Origin: Micavibrio sp. UBA1850 | GTDB lineage: Bacteria > Pseudomonadota > Alphaproteobacteria > Micavibrionales > Micavibrionaceae | Length of the DNA: 64,000 nucleotides | Assembly: GCA_002338525.1 (NCBI GenBank) | Contig: DDIM01000004.1 | Span: 1 to 64,000 of the forward strand | Direction of reading: 5' to 3' | In this document: positions 48,982 through 58,733 of the stretch, in pieces | How positions within the stretch are numbered: position 1 is the stretch's first letter | Layout: every line of letters starts with the position of its first letter | The notes under the pieces: model-generated | Told to the model about the DNA's origin: nothing | Seen by the model: only the letters and a program-made list of their open reading frames with translations | Database searches by the model: none | Made by a program: the position numbers and the translations under genes

Positions 48982-48983
48982 TA

Positions 48984-49823
48984 ATGGATGACACAAACCA
49001 TAATACACAGGCTCCAGAAACCCTCGCACAGCTCACTCAACAGCTTTGGGGCATTAAAATATTCATTGCAATTGGCGCGGCGTTAGGCCTTTGTACTGCA
49101 CTTATCTACCTCGCCATGGCGCAAACCACCTACAAAATCACAATGATCGTAGGCCCCGTTCCCACCATGAGCAAAGCCAATATCGTCAATAATGCCGGCG
49201 ACAACGCTTTTTACAATAGTGGCGATGCAACAACAACTTTGTTGAATATGCACCAAAGCACTTACAGGACAATTTTGAGAAGCCCTCGTATAGCAGGACT
49301 TATTTTAAAAATGCCAGATCATGTAAACGCTATATCACAAGACAAGAAATACGGGCTTATTTCTATACACCCATCGCAATGGTCTGCCGACGACATGTCA
49401 AAATATTTTGAACATCATATCCGTATGACCCCCGTCCATAACGCGACTGATTTAATTAAGATTTCCTATACGCACCCTAACCCCGATTTTGGACAAACCT
49501 TATTGCGTCAGCTTCATGCCTTTACAGATGAAACCATCCGCAACGATCACAAAAAACTTATAGATGATCGTAGACGATACATCACAAAGGCCTTGTCCGA
49601 GACCCTGAATTTAGACCATAAAAAAGCGCTCGGTTATTTACTTGTAGACCTTGAACGTGAATCCATCATGGTTAATTCCGACCATTCCTACGCCATGCGC
49701 GTTATCGATCCACCGTCAAGCTCGGCACGTCCCTTCTACCCACGAACCAACATCGTCATTGCCATGATGTTATTCATTGGCGCCTTTTGCGGAACCTTCG
49801 TAGGCTTTTGCTTTAAAAGATGA
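48984..49823 (+). CDS. Wzz-like chain-length determinant / polysaccharide co-polymerase
   Basis: The protein has 279 residues. Transmembrane segments near 24-46 and 255-276 flank a ~200-residue periplasmic region, with a Pro-rich motif before the second segment (DPPSSSARPFYPRTN). This is the Wzz topology. It lacks a cytoplasmic tyrosine kinase. Its stop overlaps the next start (ATGA). Confidence 0.8.
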   Translation: MDDTNHNTQAPETLAQLTQQLWGIKIFIAIGAALGLCTALIYLAMAQTTYKITMIVGPVPTMSKANIVNNAGDNAFYNSGDATTTLLNMHQSTYRTILRSPRIAGLILKMPDHVNAISQDKKYGLISIHPSQWSADDMSKYFEHHIRMTPVHNATDLIKISYTHPNPDFGQTLLRQLHAFTDETIRNDHKKLIDDRRRYITKALSETLNLDHKKALGYLLVDLERESIMVNSDHSYAMRVIDPPSSSARPFYPRTNIVIAMMLFIGAFCGTFVGFCFKR

Positions 49824-50704
49824 TCTCTGCTTATCAAACCGCCAAATCCCCGCCTACACCACAACAGTTTTCCGTCATAATTGTGACAAAGCACATCACA
49901 GACGCGCTCAAGATCGTGCTGGAACAAGCGCTAATATCTGTGTCTGATATCGACGATGTATGGATTGTTCATTCAGGCGACGCATCCAACGTTGCTGATC
50001 TTGGCAAGCATCACAACGCACAGTTTGTACCGTATGAGTGGAACGGTAAATATCCCAAAAAGCGCCAATGGTGTTTGGACAGTGTGCCAACAAAGCATGA
50101 ATGGGTTTTCTTTCTTGATGCCGACGAGCTAATGTTTCCAAGGCTTATCGAAGAAATTAATAAAACACTGCATGCGCAAAATGCCAAAAACTACGCGGGC
50201 TTTTTTGTAAAGGGTGGATATGTATGGGATGGTCAGCCCTTAAAATATGGATTGAAAAACAACAAAATTGCCCTCATTCATAAAAAACGAATGATGTACC
50301 CTGTCCTTGACGATCTTACGGCCTCACAAATGGGGGAAATTGAAGGGCACTACCAACCCGTTGTAACCCATCCTGATTTTAAGATCGGACAGCTCAAAAC
50401 AAACATTGATCATTACGCCTTTACAGATGCCAGCGCGTGGGAGGCACGACACAAAAAATACGCAAAATGGGAGGCCTACATGATTGAAAATAATGCCTAC
50501 CCTAAAGACCCAATACCGTATCGTGAATGGCTAAAGGCTGTGTTTAGGCGCACACCCATGCGTCCCGCGATTGCATTTTTTCATTGTTATGTTTTAAAGC
50601 GTGGCTTTTTAGATGGCAAAAAAGGCTATCAATTTGCAAAAACCCGCGCCCATTATTATAGCATGGTCAACAAGGCGCGTGCGATTTTGAGATCAAGCCC
50701 TTGA
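49820..50704 (+). CDS. Glycosyltransferase family 2
   Basis: The protein has 294 residues. It is a GT-A fold with SVIIVTKHITD near the N-terminus, KYPKKRQWCLD and the D-x-D-like FFLDADEL. The arrangement resembles WaaE/KdtX-like core glycosyltransferases. It overlaps the Wzz-like gene by 4 bp; its last 38 bp overlap the 3' end of the convergent GT2 gene. Confidence 0.85.
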   Translation: MISAYQTAKSPPTPQQFSVIIVTKHITDALKIVLEQALISVSDIDDVWIVHSGDASNVADLGKHHNAQFVPYEWNGKYPKKRQWCLDSVPTKHEWVFFLDADELMFPRLIEEINKTLHAQNAKNYAGFFVKGGYVWDGQPLKYGLKNNKIALIHKKRMMYPVLDDLTASQMGEIEGHYQPVVTHPDFKIGQLKTNIDHYAFTDASAWEARHKKYAKWEAYMIENNAYPKDPIPYREWLKAVFRRTPMRPAIAFFHCYVLKRGFLDGKKGYQFAKTRAHYYSMVNKARAILRSSP

Positions 50705-51428
50705 GCTTCCAAAATGCATTGGGAAAGAACCGCCTAAACATCCACGCCGCACTTTGACGAACATAAATAATTTTTGCGCCCTGCATATTGTGCGTTTGTC
50801 TTGCTCTATATTGCTCTTGTCGCCCAAGTTTTGCGTTTGTTTGCGACACGCCTCCCCCTTCAAATATACATAAAGGCTGTGGGATATAATATATAGGCAG
50901 GTCTAGCGCGACGATATCGCGTAAAAAACGGTATGTAAATTCAAAATCACTCGCGATCTTATATTGCAAGTCGTAACGCAATTCGCTTTGGGCATAAATC
51001 ATGGCCTGATGATGTGTAAACAACCCCTTGGAAATACTTGTATACGGTTTGGCGATCTTTTCATGAATAGTGCCGTCTAAATCTTGCTCCAGCGCATCGC
51101 CGTAGATGAACACCGCACCGCGCGCAATATACTCATTAATTATCTCCAAACAGTCGGGATGCGCCAACTGATCACCCGCATTTAAAAATAACATATGAGA
51201 GCCCGTCATACGCTCTATACCCTTATTCATGGCATCATAAATACCCTCGTCAGGCTCGCTCGTAATGAATGCTTTTGTATCTTTTAAAAGTGAAAGTGTG
51301 TCGTCACTTGATCCCCCGTCAATTACGATCCATTCAAAATCTTGATGGGTTTGTTCTTGCAAGGAGCCAAGCGTCTTACGCATGCCTTCACAATTATTAT
51401 ACGTGATTGTGATAATCGATAGTGTCAT
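50667..51428 (-). CDS. Glycosyltransferase family 2 (WcaA-like)
   Basis: The protein has 253 residues. It begins SIITITYNNCEGMRKTLGSL. VIDGGSSDDTL and DEGIYDAMNKGI are characteristic of colanic-acid-type GT2 enzymes. It has FLNAGD as the metal-site region. It is convergent with the preceding GT2, with a 38-bp overlap, and likely acts in the same polysaccharide pathway. Confidence 0.9.
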   Translation of the reverse strand: MTLSIITITYNNCEGMRKTLGSLQEQTHQDFEWIVIDGGSSDDTLSLLKDTKAFITSEPDEGIYDAMNKGIERMTGSHMLFLNAGDQLAHPDCLEIINEYIARGAVFIYGDALEQDLDGTIHEKIAKPYTSISKGLFTHHQAMIYAQSELRYDLQYKIASDFEFTYRFLRDIVALDLPIYYIPQPLCIFEGGGVSQTNAKLGRQEQYRARQTHNMQGAKIIYVRQSAAWMFRRFFPNAFWKLKGLISKSHAPC

Positions 51429-51468
51429 AATGATGCAACGCTACACCATTCAATTACATAATGCCAGC

Positions 51469-51825
51469 TCAATGCTTGCTCTGATGTTTTTTATCCTTAG
51501 CATGCTCAACGTACATAAGATGAACCGCATCGCGCAATTGCGTCACGAAATGACCTATTTTTTCACTACGTGCAATCTGTCGCACTGTATCATTGGGTGC
51601 GGGCGTTGTTGCAATAAATAAACAACGGTCACTGCTGAGCTTTTTTTTCTCAACGGTAACAAGTGGTTTTATCCCTGCATCCGCACAAAAAGATATGAAA
51701 TAGCGATCCTTGGCATCTGAAAAACAAAAGTCGCGAAAAAGGCCTTGATACACGCCATTTGCATATACCTGAAAAATCTGTTGAAACTCTCGTCTCGTAT
51801 ATCCAATTTTCTGATCTATAGACAT
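51469..51825 (-). CDS. DUF2794-like conserved protein
   Basis: The protein has 118 residues. The pattern YTRREFQQIFQVYANGVYQGLFRDFCF and LVTVEKKKLSSD fits the alphaproteobacterial DUF2794 family by recall; the function is unknown. It is one of the features pointing to Alphaproteobacteria. It lies 40 bp upstream of the GT2 gene on the same strand. Confidence 0.65.
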   Translation of the reverse strand: MSIDQKIGYTRREFQQIFQVYANGVYQGLFRDFCFSDAKDRYFISFCADAGIKPLVTVEKKKLSSDRCLFIATTPAPNDTVRQIARSEKIGHFVTQLRDAVHLMYVEHAKDKKHQSKH

Positions 51826-51880
51826 TTGTTACTGTATAGTTTAACACATTTATCAAAGAATTAAAAAGAGTATAGAGACA

Positions 51881-52579
51881 ATGGCAAAAGCATCAAAAAA
51901 ATTAAAAGACAAGCAACCCATCGATCCCGTTATGCAACAAAACAACGAAATGTTGCGAGACGTTGAGGATTCTATCCGTCAAGACCAGCTAAAAGCCTTG
52001 TGGGACAAATATGGATCAATGGCTGTCACGATAGCCGTAGGTGTGGTTTTGATTACGGCCGCAATTTCTGGTTGGAATGCATGGACATCAAGCCAAAATA
52101 AAAAAGACACAACCATCTTAATTGAAGCTTTAAACGCCAATAACTTGGAACAAAGCCTTTCTTCATACATACAAGATGCTGATGGCGCGCATAAAACTAT
52201 CGCGTCATTTAAGTTAGCCGCTGAATATAAACAATCAGGCCAAATACAAAAAGCAGCTGATCTATACAAAACAATTGCCCAAGATAGTGACATGGACGAT
52301 CTTTACACCGATCTTGCCACGTTGCTTTATGCGACAAATACAACAGGTGACGAGGCCGCAAACGCGCTTGAAGAGTTAGCAGACAAACCACAAAGCCCAT
52401 GGTTTTCACATGCAGCCATTGAATATGCCGTCTACCTTGCCAATCAAGGGTCATTTACAAAATCCATTACAAAACTAAATGAAGTATTGGATAGCGAAAC
52501 AACACCGATTGCGATCAGACAAAAGGCCGAAGCATTAAAAAGCCTCTATACAATACAATCGGCTAATCAAGGAGACTAA
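51881..52579 (+). CDS. TPR-like periplasmic-side membrane protein, YfgM-like
   Basis: The protein has 232 residues. A cytoplasmic N-tail, one transmembrane segment (about 49-66) and a helical TPR-like domain (~75-225) match the YfgM/TPR_21 type. In E. coli yfgM also precedes bamB and der, and YfgM associates with the Sec translocon and periplasmic chaperones. bamB starts 5 bp after the stop. Confidence 0.82.
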   Translation: MAKASKKLKDKQPIDPVMQQNNEMLRDVEDSIRQDQLKALWDKYGSMAVTIAVGVVLITAAISGWNAWTSSQNKKDTTILIEALNANNLEQSLSSYIQDADGAHKTIASFKLAAEYKQSGQIQKAADLYKTIAQDSDMDDLYTDLATLLYATNTTGDEAANALEELADKPQSPWFSHAAIEYAVYLANQGSFTKSITKLNEVLDSETTPIAIRQKAEALKSLYTIQSANQGD

Positions 52580-52584
52580 TCACT

Positions 52585-53916
52585 ATGGTGCGACAAAAAC
52601 TTCTTATTCCCCTACTTTTTACATGTGTAAGCCTTTCAGCTTGTTCATCATTTTTTGGTGGAGGAGATAAAGAAGAGCCATTAGAAGGCGAGCGCATCTC
52701 AGTGATCGAACTTCAAAAAGGGTTGGAGCCTGATGATGTAGTTCTTGAAACATTAGGGTTTGTTCCTCCTAACGAATGGCAAAATCAATACTGGCCCCAA
52801 GCCGGCGGGTATCCAAACCACGCCATGCAAAATCTTGAACTGTCTCCTAACAAACTGAATAAAATATGGAGCGCAGATATAGGCGCAGGACAAAAAGACC
52901 GTCTCCCCCTCACCGCGCAACCGATCGTATTTGATGGTAAAATATTTACAATGGACGCAGAATCTCGCGTCAGTGCCGTTGACATTAAAACGGGAGACCG
53001 TCTATGGCAGTATGGGTTGAAACCAAAAGATGAAGACGAATATGTGATTGCTGGTGGGCTTGCTTACTCAGAAGGCACTCTTTATGCCACATCTGGTTTT
53101 AACGAGCTTTTTGCATTAAACCCTCAAGACGGCAAGATTAAATGGAAAGGCGCGATGAAATCTCCATCACGTGCCGCCCCCACTGTTATTGACGGCCGTG
53201 TTTTCGTCGTCACAATTGACAACCAAATCTTTGCATACTCAACACAAGACGGCAGCGAACTTTGGAGCTACCAGGGTCTTGAAAGCGATGCTGGCCTTGT
53301 CGGCATGGCAGCGCCCGCAGCAAACCGTGATATTGTGGTTCCGGCCTTCTCATCAGGAGAGCTTTACGCCCTTCGCGTCGAAAACGGATCTGTCGCGTGG
53401 GTTGAAAGCTTAACAGCCAACCGTAACGGTAATGGACTGTCATCAATTTCAGACATTCGCGCACTTCCTGTTATGGACAAAGGTGCGGTCATTGCCATGA
53501 GCTTTAGCGGTAAAATCGTAGCCCTAGACGAGCGAACAGGCCAGCGTTTATGGCAACGCGAAGTCGGAGGCTCACAAACACCGTGGGTCGCAGGCAATCA
53601 TTTATTCATGATCACATCAAACAATGAGGTCGCAGCCCTTGGCCGTGATCAGGGTAAAGTTGTTTGGGTGACACAACTTCCAAAATACAAAAAGCCAAAA
53701 GACCGTGAAGGCGCAATTGCATTAAAAGGCCCTGTCCTTGCTGGTGGACGTCTTATCATTGGTGGCTCAGACAAAATGATTTATGAAATCAACCCAAAAA
53801 ACGGTGACATTATCCGCAAATGGCAAACAAAAAGCCAGGTTGCCGTGCCACCGATCGTAGCGGGGGGCGTTTTATACATCCTAACAGTTGATGGCAAACT
53901 CACTGCTTACAAATAA
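52585..53916 (+). CDS. bamB: Outer-membrane assembly lipoprotein BamB
   Basis: The protein has 443 residues. The lipobox is L-S-A-C20. The rest is a beta-propeller of PQQ-like repeats: VSAVDIKTGDRLWQYGL, LFALNPQDGKIKWKG, IFAYSTQDGSELWSYQ, LYALRVENGSVAWVE and IVALDERTGQRLWQRE. It is a component of the BAM complex. AGGAG lies 9 nt before the ATG. It is in an operon with the YfgM-like gene and der. Confidence 0.94.
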   Translation: MVRQKLLIPLLFTCVSLSACSSFFGGGDKEEPLEGERISVIELQKGLEPDDVVLETLGFVPPNEWQNQYWPQAGGYPNHAMQNLELSPNKLNKIWSADIGAGQKDRLPLTAQPIVFDGKIFTMDAESRVSAVDIKTGDRLWQYGLKPKDEDEYVIAGGLAYSEGTLYATSGFNELFALNPQDGKIKWKGAMKSPSRAAPTVIDGRVFVVTIDNQIFAYSTQDGSELWSYQGLESDAGLVGMAAPAANRDIVVPAFSSGELYALRVENGSVAWVESLTANRNGNGLSSISDIRALPVMDKGAVIAMSFSGKIVALDERTGQRLWQREVGGSQTPWVAGNHLFMITSNNEVAALGRDQGKVVWVTQLPKYKKPKDREGAIALKGPVLAGGRLIIGGSDKMIYEINPKNGDIIRKWQTKSQVAVPPIVAGGVLYILTVDGKLTAYK

Positions 53917-53940
53917 GAATTAATAAAGAAAGAATTTTTT

Positions 53941-55368
53941 ATGTTTACTCTCGCCATCTGTGGTCGTCCCAACGTTGGAAAATCTACGTTGTTTAATCGT
54001 TTAACAGGAAAACAGCTTGCTATCGTCCACGACACCCCCGGTGTTACGAGAGACTGGCGCGAAGCTGACGCACGTCTTGCGGGTCGTAATTTTAAGATTA
54101 TTGATACTGCCGGTCTTGAAGATATTCTTGATAACTCCCTTGAATCAAGAATGAACAGCAAAACTGAAATGGCGCTGCAAAAGGCCCATGCGATTTTATT
54201 CGTTATTGATGGACGCGATGGTGTCACACCCGTTGATAAACACTTTGCAAAATGGCTTCGCCGTCAAGACAAGCCCGTTATTCTTGCCGCTAATAAGTGC
54301 GAAAACGACTCTAACGTATTTGCCGGCTTGGCTGAAGCATATCAGCTAGGACTAGGTGAGCCGATCCCATTATCGGCAGCCCACGGTCATGGATTTAATG
54401 ATTTATATAGCTATCTAGAGCCTCACTGGCCAGAAGACGAGCCTGAAGAAAAAGAAGAAGAATCGGACGGCGTTTCAGTCAGCGATATTGACGCCCTTGA
54501 AGGGGACGAGGATTTCGACTTTGTCCTTCTCGATCAAGAAAAAGAAGAAGAAGCCACTAAACGCCCTGTAAAAATTGCAATTGTTGGTCGACCCAATGCG
54601 GGTAAATCAACACTTCTCAACGCCATGATTGGGCAGGAACGCATGATTACGGGCCCAGAGGCTGGTATCACACGTGATGCCATCACGGTCGAGTGGAAGC
54701 ATGAAGGGCGCGAAATTCGCCTTGTAGATACAGCCGGTATGCGACGCAAGGCCAAAATTCAAGACAAGCTTGAAAAAATGTCTGTCGATGAAAGCATTCG
54801 TGCCATTCGCTTGGCCCAAGTTGTGCTTCTTGTTGTTGACGCACAACAACCGCTAGAAAAGCAGGATCTGACCATCGCCCAACATGTTGAGCGTGAGGGC
54901 CGCGCCCTTGTTATCGTCGTGAATAAATGGGACTTGGCCGAAGACAAAAAAGAGCTTCTTGCCAATATTAAACACAAACTAAGTCATGTTTTGTCACAAG
55001 TGCCTGATGTGCCAATCGTCACCCTTTCAGCATTACGCCAAACGAATTTTGAAAAGCTTTTCTATAAAATATTTACCTGTTACGAGACATGGAACATCCG
55101 TGTGTCTACTGGACGTATGAACAGATGGCTGAAGGCATTAGAATCGCACCATCCTGCACCATTGACGCAAAATCGACCAAACCGTTTGCGATACATCACG
55201 CAGATTAAAACACGCCCCCCAACATTTGCGATATGGGTCTCAAAACCTCAAGACCTACCAGACAGCTACAAGCGCTATATTGTCAATGGCATTCGTGAAA
55301 CATTCAAAATTGTAGGTGTGCCTATCCGGCTGCTTGTAAGAACTTCGAAAAACCCGTTCAAGGACTAG
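53941..55368 (+). CDS. der: GTPase Der (EngA)
   Basis: The protein has 475 residues. Two tandem GTPase domains: G1 motifs GRPNVGKST at the N-terminus and GRPNAGKST near residue 216, with DTAGLE / DTAGMR (G3) and NKCE / NKWD (G4). They are joined by an acidic linker (EEPEEKEEES region), and a KH-like C-terminal domain follows. It functions in 50S ribosome maturation. No clear ribosome-binding site is seen. Confidence 0.96.
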   Translation: MFTLAICGRPNVGKSTLFNRLTGKQLAIVHDTPGVTRDWREADARLAGRNFKIIDTAGLEDILDNSLESRMNSKTEMALQKAHAILFVIDGRDGVTPVDKHFAKWLRRQDKPVILAANKCENDSNVFAGLAEAYQLGLGEPIPLSAAHGHGFNDLYSYLEPHWPEDEPEEKEEESDGVSVSDIDALEGDEDFDFVLLDQEKEEEATKRPVKIAIVGRPNAGKSTLLNAMIGQERMITGPEAGITRDAITVEWKHEGREIRLVDTAGMRRKAKIQDKLEKMSVDESIRAIRLAQVVLLVVDAQQPLEKQDLTIAQHVEREGRALVIVVNKWDLAEDKKELLANIKHKLSHVLSQVPDVPIVTLSALRQTNFEKLFYKIFTCYETWNIRVSTGRMNRWLKALESHHPAPLTQNRPNRLRYITQIKTRPPTFAIWVSKPQDLPDSYKRYIVNGIRETFKIVGVPIRLLVRTSKNPFKD

Positions 55369-55386
55369 GGCTTAGCCAAGCCCTAG
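55365..55386. terminator. Bidirectional hairpin between der and dapA
   Basis: CTAGGGCTT and AAGCCCTAG flank AGCC. The hairpin overlaps the stops of both convergent genes; a short T-rich stretch follows on the plus side. Confidence 0.55.
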
Positions 55387-56310
55387 GCGTCTTTTGGTCA
55401 CATCGAAAGTTTGAATAAGCTGATCGTGGTTTTTGTCTTCCAAACCCACGAGAGGCAGACGCACATCAGCATTGCAAAGACCGGCATATGCCATCAAATC
55501 TTTTACAGGAACTGGATTTGTTTCAATAAACAGATCGGCAAACAGGTTTCTAAAGGCATATTGCATATCCAAAGGCGTGCGCCAATCTGACAAATTTTTG
55601 CTATTTGACGCATGCATACACAAATCAACATACATTTTCATCTGAGCCGGTAATATGTTTGACGTCACGGCAATTGCGCCCTGTCCGCCAAGCGCAATAA
55701 TCTTTAACGTTTCATCATCATTGCCACTTAAAACCGAAAAATTTGACGGTGTGTTGGCAATTACCTTTTCCATGCTTTTAAAATCACTCGACGCATCTTT
55801 TACGCCTACGATATTAGGATGTTGTGACAACTCTAAGATTGTATCGGTGGCTATCTGAACAACTGATCGGCCAGGAATATTATATAATACAACAGGGATA
55901 TCTACGCTATCTGCCACAGCTGTATAATGGGCAACAAGGCCGCGCTGTTGAGGTTTGTTATAATAAGGCGTCACACTTAATAACGAATCTGCCCCTGCCT
56001 CTGCAGCCGCTACAGAATAACGAATAGCCTCATCCGTAGAATTCGAACCAGCCCCTGCCATAACATGGGTGCGCCCGCCGACCTGATCAACAACAAACTT
56101 TACAACATCCATGTGCTCTTTTTCTGACGCTGTTGCAGCTTCACCTGTCGAGCCCATAGGAACAATACCATCAACACCAGCGTCAATTTGCATCTCAACG
56201 AGATGCTCAAGGCGACCATAGTCAACCTGATTATCTTCGTAGGGCGTCACAAGCGCCGTATAAAGACCTGTGATGTGGTGTGCCTGTTGGCCTTGGTTTG
56301 ACTTTGTCAT
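55372..56310 (-). CDS. dapA: 4-hydroxy-tetrahydrodipicolinate synthase
   Basis: The protein has 312 residues. The first enzyme of the lysine/diaminopimelate branch: it condenses pyruvate with aspartate semialdehyde. Schiff-base K171 (VGVKDAS), Y143 (LYNIPGR) and GSTGEAAT are visible. About 10 extra residues precede the usual start. An AGAGGA site lies upstream of ATG 56310. It is convergent with der. Confidence 0.95.
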   Translation of the reverse strand: MTKSNQGQQAHHITGLYTALVTPYEDNQVDYGRLEHLVEMQIDAGVDGIVPMGSTGEAATASEKEHMDVVKFVVDQVGGRTHVMAGAGSNSTDEAIRYSVAAAEAGADSLLSVTPYYNKPQQRGLVAHYTAVADSVDIPVVLYNIPGRSVVQIATDTILELSQHPNIVGVKDASSDFKSMEKVIANTPSNFSVLSGNDDETLKIIALGGQGAIAVTSNILPAQMKMYVDLCMHASNSKNLSDWRTPLDMQYAFRNLFADLFIETNPVPVKDLMAYAGLCNADVRLPLVGLEDKNHDQLIQTFDVTKRRLGLG

Positions 56311-56386
56311 TGAAACATCCTCTATTTTTTATTTTTCATATTTAAACACCTTTTAAAGGGGTTGAGTCAATAAATTTATGAAAATT

Positions 56387-57298
56387 TTATAGCGTGGTTT
56401 CCCATGGCAAAGCCTTACAAGCTTTTGATAAATGATCAATAAAAAGACGTAGCCGACGCGACACATATTGGTTTGACGGAAAAACTGCATATATATCGCG
56501 TGGAGGCCATGTAACATACTCTTGCAATAAGGGTATTAACTGCCCAGAGGCCAACGCATCTGACACAAAGAAAATGGGAAGGATGGTCACGCCCCCACCA
56601 TCAATGGCAACATCACGCATTAAAAAGCCTGTATCACTTCTAAAGTCACCAGTAAGCTTTACAGATCCCATTTTATTCAAACGATCTTTATATTGCCATT
56701 CGCGATTATGTTTCTCGCGACTATAATGAAGGACATTGTGGTCTAACAAATCCTCAGGTGTTTGAGGTGTGCCGTGTTTTTGCAAATATTTCGGGCTGGC
56801 ACAAATAATTAACGGACATGAAGCGAGCCGTTTTGCAACAAGAGAAGAATCCGACAACGCCCCAATACGCACCACCAGATCAAACTCTTCTGCAATAATA
56901 TCAACCTTACGGTCGTCAAAACTAACATCCATCGTGATATCAGGATACGTAGTGACAAAGTTAGATATAACATGGCTTAAATGCGCGTAGCCCAAGCTCA
57001 TAGGAACACTCACTTTTAATGCACCTTTTGGTGACGATTGTAGATCGTGTAAAACACTTTGCGCCTCGTCCATTTCGTTCATTGCACGTCGCGCATGCTT
57101 TTTGAACATATCTCCAGACTCGGTCAAAGACACAGTTCGTGTCGTGCGGTTGAATAATTTAACCTGTAAGTCTTTTTCCAAACCTTGAATATGCTTCGTC
57201 ACGGCCGAGCTGGTCATGCCCAATTGACGCCCCGCGGTGGCAAAGCTCTCATGACGCGCAACTTCTAAGAATGCTCTTATTTTTATGAAATCCTTCAT
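56387..57298 (-). CDS. LysR-family transcriptional regulator
   Basis: The protein has 303 residues. The N-terminal winged HTH (FLEVARHESFATAGRQLGMT, VTKHIQGLEKDLQVKLFNR) is followed by a substrate-binding domain. It is divergent from the pirin and FMN-reductase genes, which it probably controls; the inducer is unknown. The 110-bp gap to the pirin gene is AT-rich and should hold both promoters. Confidence 0.9.
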   Translation of the reverse strand: MKDFIKIRAFLEVARHESFATAGRQLGMTSSAVTKHIQGLEKDLQVKLFNRTTRTVSLTESGDMFKKHARRAMNEMDEAQSVLHDLQSSPKGALKVSVPMSLGYAHLSHVISNFVTTYPDITMDVSFDDRKVDIIAEEFDLVVRIGALSDSSLVAKRLASCPLIICASPKYLQKHGTPQTPEDLLDHNVLHYSREKHNREWQYKDRLNKMGSVKLTGDFRSDTGFLMRDVAIDGGGVTILPIFFVSDALASGQLIPLLQEYVTWPPRDIYAVFPSNQYVSRRLRLFIDHLSKACKALPWETTL

Positions 57299-57408
57299 AT
57301 TGTTAACCTTATGGAATTAATAAAGTGAAAACAAGACATATTATCAACCCTACTGGCAAGATATATAATCATGACAATAAATGAATTTTTATATCAATGG
57401 AGAATAAA

Positions 57409-58104
57409 ATGATAACACACATCCCCTATAGCGAGCTTGGTAATGCTGATTATGGATGGCTAAACGCCCATTATCATTTTAGCTTTGCTCATTATTTTAA
57501 CCGTAAACGCATGGGGTTTGGCGTTTTACGCGTTATCAATGACGATATAATCAAAGCTGGTAAAGGATTTGATACCCACCACCATGACAACATGGAGATC
57601 ATCACATACGTGAAATCTGGTGCCATCACACATAAAGATTCAAAAGGAAATGAGGGGCGCACAGGCGCAGGAGATTTACAAGTCATGAGCGCCGGCACAG
57701 GAATCGCTCATTCCGAGTTCAATAACGAAGACGAAGACACAAGCCTGTATCAAATCTGGATCACCCCACGCGCTCAAAATTTAGAGCCCCGTTGGGAGGC
57801 TATGAGCTTTCCAAAAAAGGAAAGTGCTAATCAACTGCCACTTTTGGTCTCTGGAACACCAAATGACGGCGCGCTTACAATTTATCAAGATGCCTATATA
57901 TATGGTGGTCAGATATCTGAAAACAAAAACATCACGCACAATATTCATAATCAGGCCTATATTTTGATATCCAAAGGACATGTTGAAATAGACGAAATCA
58001 AAATGAGTAAAGGCGACGGCGCAGAGGTGAGAGATCAAAAATCTATAGAGATCAGCGCGCTCACCGATTCAGAAATTCTAATCATTGATGTCCCCAGTAA
58101 ATAA
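57409..58104 (+). CDS. Pirin-family protein (YhaK-like)
   Basis: The protein has 231 residues. A bicupin with HHHDNMEIITYV and GTGIAHSEFN metal-site motifs, as in quercetinase-like pirins. The true role is uncertain; family members bind Fe/Ni and may oxidise flavonoids or sense redox. I use MITHIPYS at 57409, with TGGAG 5-6 nt upstream; an ATG four codons earlier is possible. Confidence 0.88.
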   Translation: MITHIPYSELGNADYGWLNAHYHFSFAHYFNRKRMGFGVLRVINDDIIKAGKGFDTHHHDNMEIITYVKSGAITHKDSKGNEGRTGAGDLQVMSAGTGIAHSEFNNEDEDTSLYQIWITPRAQNLEPRWEAMSFPKKESANQLPLLVSGTPNDGALTIYQDAYIYGGQISENKNITHNIHNQAYILISKGHVEIDEIKMSKGDGAEVRDQKSIEISALTDSEILIIDVPSK

Positions 58105-58141
58105 GCTAACATAATAAAACAGACAAATAAGGAAATAACAC

Positions 58142-58717
58142 ATGACTAAATTATTATTCCTCGCAGGAAGCACACGCAAAGATTCGCTCAATAAAAAGCT
58201 GGCCAAATATGCCAGTATACGCGCAGCTGCCATGGGAGCAGAGGTTAAATTCATTGATCTAGCAGATTTTGAGATGCCTATTTATAATGGTGATTATGAA
58301 GAGGCCAATGGCTTGCCAGAAAATGCAATAAAGTTGAAAAACCTGTTTATAGAACATGATGGTTTTTTTATTGCTTCACCAGAGTATAACAGCTCTTTTC
58401 CTCCTGTTTTGAAAAATGCGCTTGATTGGATTTCACGCCCACACGAAGACAACGAAGAGAGCTTAAAAGCATATAACAACAAAGTCGCAGCTCTCGGTGC
58501 TGTCTCTCCCGGCGGTTTAGGCGGCATAAGAGGGTTAGTTCCTTTGCGTATGATGCTTGGCAATATCAACGTCACGCTCACGCCCACACAAGTATGCGTA
58601 AGCGATGGCTACAACGCATTTAATGATGAAGGCGACATGATCAAAGACGATCAAAAAGGCTTGCTGGAAAAAACTGTAAAACAGTTCGTTGAAACAGCCC
58701 AAAAGCTATCAGCTTAA
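58142..58717 (+). CDS. NADPH-dependent FMN reductase family protein
   Basis: The protein has 191 residues with a flavodoxin-like fold. FLAGSTRKDSLNKKLA is the FMN phosphate loop; SPEYNSSFPPVLKNALDWIS is the conserved second motif. It likely reduces quinones, azo compounds or metals. It is cotranscribed with the pirin gene, a pair common behind LysR regulators in oxidative or quinone stress. Confidence 0.9.
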   Translation: MTKLLFLAGSTRKDSLNKKLAKYASIRAAAMGAEVKFIDLADFEMPIYNGDYEEANGLPENAIKLKNLFIEHDGFFIASPEYNSSFPPVLKNALDWISRPHEDNEESLKAYNNKVAALGAVSPGGLGGIRGLVPLRMMLGNINVTLTPTQVCVSDGYNAFNDEGDMIKDDQKGLLEKTVKQFVETAQKLSA

Positions 58718-58733
58718 ATTTATATAAAAAGAC

